8,867 nt of DNA. Source: CBDTYW01 sp965364735. GTDB lineage: Bacteria; Actinomycetota; Nitriliruptoria; Nitriliruptorales; Nitriliruptoraceae. A program made the translations under genes and the position numbers. This document shows, piece after piece, positions 1 through 5,658 of the stretch; within the stretch, counting starts at the first letter, position 1, and every line of letters starts with the position of its first letter. Under the pieces are notes generated by a model, which saw nothing but the letters and a program-made list of their open reading frames with translations, searched no databases and was not told where the DNA came from. The stretch is from contig CBDTYW010000155.1 of NCBI GenBank assembly GCA_965364735.1, positions 1 through 8,867 on the forward strand, read 5' to 3'.

Positions 1-273
1 GGTCCGAGCGGCTCGCCCACACCCGCCCCGTCTCCGTCCCCCTCACCGTCGCCGTCGCCCTCGCCGTCGCCCTCGCCGACAGACCCCGAGACCGAGCCGC
101 CGGGCGACGAGTCACCGACGCAGGGCGTCGACGACCTCGTCGACAGCATCCTCGATCCCGTTGGCGCGACCGCCGATGACCTCGTGCCGGGAAGCGGGGC
201 CGTGGTCGATGCGGTCGGTGGCGCCGTTGACGACGTGACCGATGTGCTTGACGAGCTCCTCGGCGGCGGCTGA
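1..273 (+). CDS. 3' end of a Pro/Ser-rich protein with an acidic tail (partial)
   Basis: The first frame is open from base 1 to a TGA at 271-273, giving the last 90 residues of a protein whose start lies outside the window. Residues 2-27 are a Pro/Ser/Thr low-complexity linker with alternating Ser-Pro. Residues 28-40 are acidic and Pro-rich. Residues 43-90 form a tail rich in Asp, Val, Leu and Gly (pattern VDDLVDSILDP, then VVDAVGGAVDDVTDVLDELL) ending in three glycines. Ser-Pro linkers like this usually join extracytoplasmic domains or lie next to a membrane anchor in actinobacteria, so a surface or secreted protein is plausible. No catalytic domain is visible and I do not recognise the family. 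It points the same way as the DivIVA-like gene, 154 bases upstream of that gene's start. Confidence 0.7.
   Translation, partial: GPSGSPTPAPSPSPSPSPSPSPSPSPTDPETEPPGDESPTQGVDDLVDSILDPVGATADDLVPGSGAVVDAVGGAVDDVTDVLDELLGGG
29..78 (+). repeat. Low-complexity Ser-Pro coding repeat
   Basis: A run of CCG/CCC and TCG/TCC codons encodes alternating Pro and Ser. It includes a perfect tandem copy of the 12-mer GCCGTCGCCCTC at 51-62 and 63-74. The repeat is in frame with the partial gene and could vary in copy number by slippage without shifting the frame. It is a coding linker, not a mobile or CRISPR repeat. Confidence 0.7.
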
Positions 274-349
274 AAGGACATGTGGTGCGTTCGGCGGACG
301 CGTCTCGACTCGTGCGCCGTCGTGGAACTACGGTGCCGGCCGTCGTTGG

Positions 350-380
350 TTGCAGCCGTGCTCGGGGCAGTGGTTACGCT
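350..380 (+). promoter_or_regulatory. Weak candidate promoter for the DivIVA-like gene
   Basis: TTGCAG at 350-355 and TACGCT at 375-380 (TAnnnT form) are separated by 19 bases, and the likely start would fall in the mid-380s, about 40 bases before the GTG at 428. The spacing is longer than the usual 17-18, so this is a guess. The rest of the 154-base gap (274-427) shows no clear terminator for the upstream gene. Confidence 0.22.
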
Positions 381-416
381 CGGCCGACTCCACCAGAACC
401 GCCGCTGCGGATCCAC

Positions 417-421
417 AAGGA
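417..421 (+). promoter_or_regulatory. Ribosome binding site that sets the DivIVA-like start
   Basis: AAGGA lies six bases before the GTG at 428. This favours that start over the upstream in-frame extension to 242, which would add 62 residues unlike any DivIVA N-terminus and would overlap the preceding gene. The ATG at 421 is in another frame. Confidence 0.75.
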
Positions 422-427
422 TGCTTC

Positions 428-2140
428 GTGCTCACCCCGGATGAAATCGCCTCCCAGCAGTTCCTGATCGCCCTTCGTGGCTTCGATCGCGACGAGGTCC
501 AGACCTTCCTGAACGAGGTCGCGGACCAGCAGCGTGACCTGCAGTCCGAGATCGACCGCCTGCAGGGCGAGCTCGCTGCCGCGCAGTCCGAGCTCGACGC
601 CGCCCGGTCCGGCGTCGCGGCTCCTGCCGAAGCCGTCGCTGCCGCCCCGGACGTCGAGGACGACGCCGCGCCCGCCTCTGACTCGGCCAAGAAGCTCTCC
701 GCGGCCTCCGAGCCGCGCGCGATCTTCGCCGCCCTCGGCGAGGAGACCACCCGGATCCTGGTCGCCGCCGAGGAGTCCGCGCGCAGCATCCGCGAGCGTG
801 CCGAGGAGCGTGCTCGCACGGAGCTCGAGAACTCCCGCCGCGAGGCGCGTGAGGAGGTCGCCGGCGCTCGTCGCACGGCTGCCAAGATCGTCAGCGACGC
901 CGAGCGTCGCCGCAACTCGGTCGCCGAGGAGGTCCGCAAGACCGAGGTCACCCGCGACCGCTTCGCCGAGGACCTCCGCAGCGCGATGGTCCAGGTCCAG
1001 ACGGCCATGCGTGGCCTTGCCGGCGGCGGCACGCCTGCCGGTGAGGGTGCCAAGGACAGCGAAGGTGGCGACGGCGGCTCTGAGGAGCCTCACCGAGCTG
1101 GCCCAGCCGCTTCGCCGGCTGTCACGACGAACACCGCCCCGACCAACGCGGACGAGATCGCGGCCGACGAGATCCTTGACCAGATCCAGGCCGGGATCGT
1201 CGACGAGCCCCTCGACGAGCCCGACGACGAGTCCGTGCCGCTGCTGCGCGCCGTGGAGCGCGAAGAGGTCGTGCACCTCGACGCCAACCCGGAGCTGCGT
1301 ACCCCGTCGGACATGGAGCCGGAGTCGCTTGACCTCGTCATCGACGCCGACGCGCCCTCCCACCTGACGCTGCTCGAGGGCGGCGGCACGGACGACGACG
1401 GGGCCGACGGCTCCGTGGCTGCCCCTGTGGCGCGCCGCGCGGTCGCTTCGGACGACGACGCCGCCGTGCTCGACCTTCGTGCGGCGACCCTCTCCGCCAT
1501 CCGCCCCGGCGCGCTCCGGCTCGTGAAGCGCGGACTCCAGGAGATCCAGAACGGCGTGCTCGACGACCTTCGTCGCACGGCCGTCGACCCCAAGGTCGAC
1601 GTGCTCCTGCCGACCGCTGACGAGATCGCCTCGCTCGGTGACGTCTGTCGTCGCCCGCTGGCCGAGGCGAACCGCGGTGGGCAGGTGGACGGAGCGGCCA
1701 TGGTCGGCTCCGACCGTGAGCCGAGCGACCCGGACGACGCCACGGTGGCAACCGTCGCCACGCTTCGTGCCGCGCTCTCACATGAGATCACCACGTCGCT
1801 GCGTGCGACGCTGACCGCCGGCATCGACGCCGGTGAGGTTCCCACGTCGCTCTCCGAGCGGATCGGTGAGGTCTTCCGTGACCTCAAGGGTCCGGTCGTC
1901 GAGTCGATCGTGGACCGTCACCTCGTGCGCGCCCACGCGTACGGAGCGATCATCGCCTGGCGTGACCTCGGCGTCGCGACGAAGAGCTGGGTCCCCGGCA
2001 ACGCCGTCCGTTGTCCCGAGGACATGCGCGAGCAGAACGCCGCCGCTGGCCACGTTGCCCTCGACGCCGAGTTCCCCACGGGGGACGCGGTGCCGCCGGC
2101 GCACGATGGCTGCGACTGTGGGCTCGCGCCAGGCCGCTGA
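428..2140 (+). CDS. DivIVA-domain coiled-coil protein with a phage minor-head-like (MuF/SPP1 gp7) C-terminal domain
   Basis: The protein has 570 residues from the GTG start. Residues 2-35 match the DivIVA membrane-targeting/dimerisation region (LTPDEI, then FLIALRGFDRDEVQTFLNEV), where L/F-x-x-x-LRGYD-x-x-EV is typical. A coiled coil continues to about residue 60. An Ala/Pro/acidic linker follows (61-97), then a long charged coiled coil (about 98-200) and a disordered acidic region (about 201-340). Residues 345-444 are again helical (LRLVKRGLQEIQNGVLDDLR). Residues about 445-570 read like the C-terminal domain of phage minor head proteins: a helix HLVRAHAYGAIIAW, then GVATKSW, a CPED motif (C529), EFPTG and the ending PPAHDGCDCGL (H559, C562, C564). 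DivIVA proteins are cytoplasmic scaffolds that bind curved membrane at poles and septa; standard Wag31/DivIVA proteins lack this tail. UPF0182 follows 72 bases downstream. The DivIVA domain is confident; the function of the tail is unknown. Confidence 0.85.
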   Translation: MLTPDEIASQQFLIALRGFDRDEVQTFLNEVADQQRDLQSEIDRLQGELAAAQSELDAARSGVAAPAEAVAAAPDVEDDAAPASDSAKKLSAASEPRAIFAALGEETTRILVAAEESARSIRERAEERARTELENSRREAREEVAGARRTAAKIVSDAERRRNSVAEEVRKTEVTRDRFAEDLRSAMVQVQTAMRGLAGGGTPAGEGAKDSEGGDGGSEEPHRAGPAASPAVTTNTAPTNADEIAADEILDQIQAGIVDEPLDEPDDESVPLLRAVEREEVVHLDANPELRTPSDMEPESLDLVIDADAPSHLTLLEGGGTDDDGADGSVAAPVARRAVASDDDAAVLDLRAATLSAIRPGALRLVKRGLQEIQNGVLDDLRRTAVDPKVDVLLPTADEIASLGDVCRRPLAEANRGGQVDGAAMVGSDREPSDPDDATVATVATLRAALSHEITTSLRATLTAGIDAGEVPTSLSERIGEVFRDLKGPVVESIVDRHLVRAHAYGAIIAWRDLGVATKSWVPGNAVRCPEDMREQNAAAGHVALDAEFPTGDAVPPAHDGCDCGLAPGR

Positions 2141-2153
2141 TCCCGCCGGGATC
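2139..2153 (+). other. Short perfect hairpin at the DivIVA-like stop codon
   Basis: GATCCC and GGGATC flank a three-base loop (GCC), and the TGA stop provides the first two bases of the stem. It is followed by only a short TT. A six-base stem is weak for termination, so read-through into the UPF0182 gene is likely. A TAnnnT element (TAACGT, 2168-2173) just downstream could be part of a separate promoter, but no good -35 is seen. Confidence 0.3.
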
Positions 2154-2212
2154 GTTGGCCGGGTCGGTAACGTTGAGGCCCGTGGACAGTCCGACGACAC
2201 AAGGCAGACCAC

Positions 2213-5050
2213 GTGCGTGAACTCATCCGTCGACGGCTCCCGTCGATCATCGTCGGCCTCGTCATCCTCGTGCTGCTGTTCGCGGTCAGGATCGCGGGCT
2301 TCGCCACTGATCTGTGGTGGTTCGACTCCATCGGCTACCGCTCGGTGTTCACGGGGATTCTTGGGACCCAGGTCATGGTCGGGCTGGTCTTCGGGCTCGC
2401 GGTGACGATCGCCGTCGCGGTGAACCTCGTGATCGCGCGGCGCCTTCGGCCGTTCTTCATCCCCTCGACCCCCGAGCAGGTCACGATCGAGCGGTACCGC
2501 CAGATGGCGGACCCGTACCTGCCGTGGCTCATCGGGGCGATCAGCCTCATGTTCGGGACCGGCATCGGGCTCGGCATGGCCTCGCAGTGGGAGCCGTTCC
2601 TGCTGTGGCGCAACGCGCAGTCCTTCGGGATCGCGGACCCGCAGTTCGGGCAGGACGTGGGCTTCTACATCTTCACGCTCCCGTGGCTCGACCTCGTCCA
2701 GTCCTGGCTGATGTCGACGCTCGTCATCGTCACGATGCTCGCCGCCGGCGCGCACTACCTCCTCGGCGGGATCCGTCCGGAGGCCCAGGGCGACAAGGTG
2801 ATGCCCAACGTCAAGGTGCACCTGTCGGTGCTGCTGGCGCTGATCCTGATGGTCCAGGGGTGGGGCTTCTGGCTCGACCGGTACTTCCTCAACTTCTCCC
2901 CGCGCGGCCAGGTGACCGGTGCCTCCTACACCGACGTCAACGCCGAGCTGCCCGCGCTGACGATGCTGCTGATCGTGACGGTGATCGCGGTCGGTCTCAC
3001 GCTGTTCAACATCCGCCGCCGCGGCTTCCTCCTTCCCGGTGCGGCGATCGGGCTGATCCTGCTCGCGAACATCCTGCTCTCGGGCGTCTACCCGTCGCTG
3101 ATCCAGCGGCTTCGCGTCGTCCCGCAGGAGCTCCAGCAGGAGACCGAGTACATCGGCCGCAACCTGGAGTTCACGCTGGCCGCCTACGGGATGAAGGACG
3201 TCGAGAGCCGCACCTACGAGGCGGGGGAGACCCTCCAGCTCTCGGACCTGCGTGATGAGGCGCCCACGTTCGAGAACATCCGCCTGTGGGACAAGGAGAC
3301 CCTCGCCACGACTTACGAGGAGCTCCAGGCACAGCGTCCCTACTACGGGTTCAACGACGTCGACGTCGACCGCTACGTGATCGACGGCGTGGAGCGACAG
3401 GTCATGCTCTCGGTGCGCGAGCTGAAGCAGTCCGGCCTCTCCGGGCAGGCACGCAACTGGCAGAACGAGCGGCTCACCTACACACACGGTCAGGGCATCG
3501 TCGCCTCGCAGGTCAACACCGCGAACAACCAGGGCCAGCCGGTCTTCCTCGTCGATGACATCCCGTCGTCGGGCGTCGAGGTCATGACCCCAGATCTCCC
3601 GCGCTCCGCCATCTACTTCGGCGAGGTGGCTCCGGTCGGTGCAGGCAACCCTGACTACAGCATCGTCAACACCGACCAGCCGGAGCTCAGCTTCGAGGAC
3701 CCGGACACCCTCGAGCAGCAGTTCACGAGCTACGCCGGCAAGGGCGGCGTCGAGATGTCCGGCCTCGGGTCGCGTCTCGCCTTCGCCCTGCGCTTCTCCG
3801 ACCCGAACCTCGTGTTGTCGCCGCTGCTCACCGACGAGTCCCGCATCCTGTTCAACCGCGACATCGGGGAGCGGATCCGCAAGGTCGCTCCGTACCTCGA
3901 GCTCGACCGCGACCCGTACCCGGTCGTGATCGAGGACCGCGTGCTCTGGGTCCAGGACGCCTACACGGTCTCGAACTTCTACCCGTACTCCCAGCAGACC
4001 TCGACCGTCGTCGGCTCGCTCAACTACGTGCGCAACAGCGTCAAGGCCATCGTCGACGCATACGACGGCTCCGTGCGCCTGTTCGCGGCCGACGACGAGG
4101 ACCCGATCCTCGCCGCATGGCGTCAGGCGTTCCCGGAGCCGTACATCGACGAGGCCGACCTCCCCACGGGGATCGAGGAGCACTTCCGCTACCCGCAGAG
4201 CCTCTTCTCGATCCAGCGCTCCATCTACCGCACCTACCACATCCCCACGGTCAACGGCTTCTTCAACAAGGGCGACGAGTGGGACCTCCCGATCGATGCT
4301 GCCGCCACGCAGAACGGTCTCGCCGGCCGGCGAACGCTCGACCCGTACTACCTCTTGATGCGCCTTCCCGGTGAGGACGCCCCCGAGTTCGTCCTCGTGC
4401 AGCCCTACCTCGCCCGTGACAAGCCGAACATGGTCGCGTGGCTGGCTGCGCGCTCGGATCCGGAGCACTACGGCGAGCTGCTGAGCCTGAACTTCCGCAG
4501 CTCTCCGATCGGTATCGAGCAGGCGCAGACGCGGCTCGAGCAGGACGACCGGATCTCCGAGTACATCACCGTGAGATCCAACGAGGGCTCGAAGGTCGTG
4601 CGCGGCAACATGATCGTGCTGCCGGTCAACAACGCGATCGTCTACATCGAGCCGCTGTTCCTCGACCTCGAAGGGACCGGGTCGCTCCCCGAGCTCGCGA
4701 AGGTCGTCGCGATCAGCGGTGGCAGCGTCGGGTTCGCCGACACGCTCGACGACGCGCTGCTGGACCTGGTCAACGCGCCGAACAGCGATCGGCCCGACCA
4801 GCCCGACGACCCCGAGGCCACGGCCGAGCAGCTGCTGCAGCAAGCCTTCGAGGCCTTCCGTGCCGCGGATGCCGCGCTGGCCATGGGTGACCTCGGCAGC
4901 TACCAGAGCCAGGTCGAACGTGGCCGGGAGCTGGTCCGCCGTGCTGCTGAGGCGCAGGGCATCACGGTGGTCGATCCGGAGCCCGAACCGGAGCCTGAGG
5001 CGACTCCGACCGGGGAGGCGACCCCCTCCGAGGACGAAACACCTGCATGA
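2213..5050 (+). CDS. UPF0182 family integral membrane protein
   Basis: The protein has 945 residues from a GTG start; AAGG at 2201-2204 lies eight bases upstream. Seven hydrophobic segments are seen at about residues 11-30, 50-73, 103-122, 163-184, 203-224, 246-266 and 272-292. A soluble domain of more than 500 residues follows. This is the known architecture of the actinobacterial and cyanobacterial UPF0182 (COG1615) family, and the length is typical. Family-like blocks include YTHG (423-426), APYLELDRDPYPVV (559-572), DAYT (582-585) and NYVRNSVKAIVDAYDG (604-619). After about residue 846 there is a helical stretch and then a Pro/Glu-rich tail. The soluble part is probably outside the membrane, since the family is predicted so, but the sequence alone does not prove the orientation. 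The biochemical role of the family is not established. It sits 72 bases after the DivIVA-like gene in the same direction and ends before a strong hairpin. Confidence 0.95.
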   Translation: MRELIRRRLPSIIVGLVILVLLFAVRIAGFATDLWWFDSIGYRSVFTGILGTQVMVGLVFGLAVTIAVAVNLVIARRLRPFFIPSTPEQVTIERYRQMADPYLPWLIGAISLMFGTGIGLGMASQWEPFLLWRNAQSFGIADPQFGQDVGFYIFTLPWLDLVQSWLMSTLVIVTMLAAGAHYLLGGIRPEAQGDKVMPNVKVHLSVLLALILMVQGWGFWLDRYFLNFSPRGQVTGASYTDVNAELPALTMLLIVTVIAVGLTLFNIRRRGFLLPGAAIGLILLANILLSGVYPSLIQRLRVVPQELQQETEYIGRNLEFTLAAYGMKDVESRTYEAGETLQLSDLRDEAPTFENIRLWDKETLATTYEELQAQRPYYGFNDVDVDRYVIDGVERQVMLSVRELKQSGLSGQARNWQNERLTYTHGQGIVASQVNTANNQGQPVFLVDDIPSSGVEVMTPDLPRSAIYFGEVAPVGAGNPDYSIVNTDQPELSFEDPDTLEQQFTSYAGKGGVEMSGLGSRLAFALRFSDPNLVLSPLLTDESRILFNRDIGERIRKVAPYLELDRDPYPVVIEDRVLWVQDAYTVSNFYPYSQQTSTVVGSLNYVRNSVKAIVDAYDGSVRLFAADDEDPILAAWRQAFPEPYIDEADLPTGIEEHFRYPQSLFSIQRSIYRTYHIPTVNGFFNKGDEWDLPIDAAATQNGLAGRRTLDPYYLLMRLPGEDAPEFVLVQPYLARDKPNMVAWLAARSDPEHYGELLSLNFRSSPIGIEQAQTRLEQDDRISEYITVRSNEGSKVVRGNMIVLPVNNAIVYIEPLFLDLEGTGSLPELAKVVAISGGSVGFADTLDDALLDLVNAPNSDRPDQPDDPEATAEQLLQQAFEAFRAADAALAMGDLGSYQSQVERGRELVRRAAEAQGITVVDPEPEPEPEATPTGEATPSEDETPA

Positions 5051-5062
5051 CGTCGCTGAGGA

Positions 5063-5100
5063 CCCTCGTCACCGTGCGTTACCCGCACGACCAGTGAGGG
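5063..5100 (+). other. Small imperfect stem-loop after the UPF0182 stop
   Basis: CGTGCG (5073-5078) pairs with CGCACG (5084-5089) across a five-base loop, and the outer arms CCCTC (5063-5067) and GAGGG (5096-5100) also pair. It lies just before the stronger hairpin and may protect the mRNA 3' end or assist termination. Confidence 0.35.
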
Positions 5101-5111
5101 TGCCAGTTCTG

Positions 5112-5141
5112 GCAGCGGTGGCCCACCCGGGCCACCGCTGC
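5112..5141 (+). terminator. Strong GC-rich hairpin terminator of the UPF0182 gene
   Basis: GCAGCGGTGGCCC (5112-5124) and its exact reverse complement (5129-5141) form a 13-base-pair stem with a four-base loop (ACCC). No long T-run follows (TGTCGTTC), which is common for terminators in high-GC actinobacteria. It begins 62 bases after the UPF0182 stop. Confidence 0.75.
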
Positions 5142-5406
5142 TGTCGTTCAGTGGTGAGTGGCCATTGACAGCCGTTTCGGGGACGAGGTCCTGCCACCAG
5201 TTGTGCACAGGTTTCTTGGGGGGTGTTCCGCTGCGCGGGGGGTGGGTTCATGGGCTGGAACAAACGGCGCACGGCCTGTGGGCAAGTCCACTTCCGGGGC
5301 GGGTGGACGGAGGTGTCCTGAGGGCCATGTGAGGTAGTGCGAACCGTTGCAAGCGCCGACACAATGAGCACACGGCTTCCCACCAACCAAACTTTCAGGA
5401 GCCCCC
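5142..5406 (+). other. Intergenic leader region before the 58-aa gene, with G-runs
   Basis: No convincing gene is seen here. The stretch holds G-runs at 5218-5223, 5237-5242, 5244-5246 and 5252-5254. A stem is possible between GTCCAC (5286-5291) and GTGGAC (5303-5308). There are two DnaA-box-like 9-mers: TTGTGCACA at 5201-5209, and TTGCCCACA on the minus strand at 5277-5285. A TTGCAA at 5347-5352 might be a -35, but no fitting -10 is seen. I do not recognise a known riboswitch or structured RNA. The length suggests a long 5' untranslated region or an unannotated RNA. Confidence 0.4.
5397..5401 (+). promoter_or_regulatory. Ribosome binding site of the 58-aa gene
   Basis: AGGAG lies five bases before the GTG at 5407. 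It is the best Shine-Dalgarno match on this part of the plus strand and is the main argument that the small frame is translated. Confidence 0.7.
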
Positions 5407-5583
5407 GTGAACAACTTCTCCTCCCCCCAGGACGCTCTCTACAGCGAGCTCGTCACCGCCCGCTTCGCCTACGAGGACCAGCGCACGCGCGCCGAGGACA
5501 TCAGCGCCCTGAGCCGCGCCGCCGACCGCCTCATGCAGGCCCGTCAGGCCGTCTCCTCGCCGCGGGTTCACTCCGCAGCCTGA
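5407..5583 (+). CDS. Small helical protein of unknown function (58 aa)
   Basis: A GTG start after AGGAG opens a 58-codon frame closed by TGA at 5581-5583, just before a hairpin terminator. The codons have the strong G/C third-position bias of the neighbouring genes (for example GAC, GCC, CGC, CTC), and this frame fits it better than the overlapping longer frames. The product is soluble, charged and alpha-helical in pattern. One helix runs about residues 7-27 (DALYSELVTARFAYEDQRTR) and a second about 28-50 (DISALSRAADRLMQARQAV), suggesting a helical hairpin or dimer. The tail is Ser/Pro/Ala-rich. There is no signal peptide, membrane segment or cysteine. It stands alone between the UPF0182 terminator and its own terminator, so it is probably a single-gene unit with its own promoter in the 265-base leader. 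I do not recognise the family. Confidence 0.72.
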   Translation: MNNFSSPQDALYSELVTARFAYEDQRTRAEDISALSRAADRLMQARQAVSSPRVHSAA

Positions 5584-5601
5584 GCTGACCTCGCCCTCCC
5601 G

Positions 5602-5639
5602 ATGATCGCCGTCCGACCTTCTGGTCCGACGGCGATCAT
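5602..5639. terminator. Bidirectional hairpin terminator between convergent genes
   Basis: ATGATCGCCGTC (5602-5613) pairs with GACGGCGATCAT (5628-5639). Above a single C-C mismatch, GACC (5615-5618) pairs with GGTC (5623-5626) around the loop TTCT. It lies 18 bases after the stop of the plus-strand small gene and 19 bases past the stop of the minus-strand gene, so it can serve both. T-tracts are very short on both sides. Confidence 0.8.
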
Positions 5640-5658
5640 TGCGTTGCAGGGGATCCGA

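Noticed and set aside
29..78. Tandem 12-mers as a CRISPR-like or mobile repeat
   Set aside because: The repeats are contiguous, have no spacers and encode an in-frame Ser-Pro linker.
242..427. Extending the DivIVA-like protein upstream to 242
   Set aside because: The extra 62 residues look random, would overlap the previous gene's end, and bypass the AAGGA-GTG start that begins exactly at the DivIVA motif.
1760..2140. Reading the DivIVA-like gene as part of a prophage because of its phage-like tail
   Set aside because: No portal, capsid, terminase, integrase or attachment site is nearby. The N-terminus is a cellular DivIVA domain, and base and codon use match the neighbours.
1778..4843. A 1021-codon open frame on the minus strand opposite the UPF0182 and DivIVA-like genes
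   Set aside because: It is rich in Arg, Asp, Glu, Val and His low-complexity sequence, as expected from reading a high-GC gene backwards. It has no domain, and it lies opposite a gene with clear family motifs.
5250..5321. A 23-codon frame (or 32 codons from GTG at 5223) that might be a leader peptide for the small gene
   Set aside because: There is only a G-run in place of a proper ribosome binding site, no run of regulatory codons and no attenuator hairpin linked to it. It is too short to support from one sequence.
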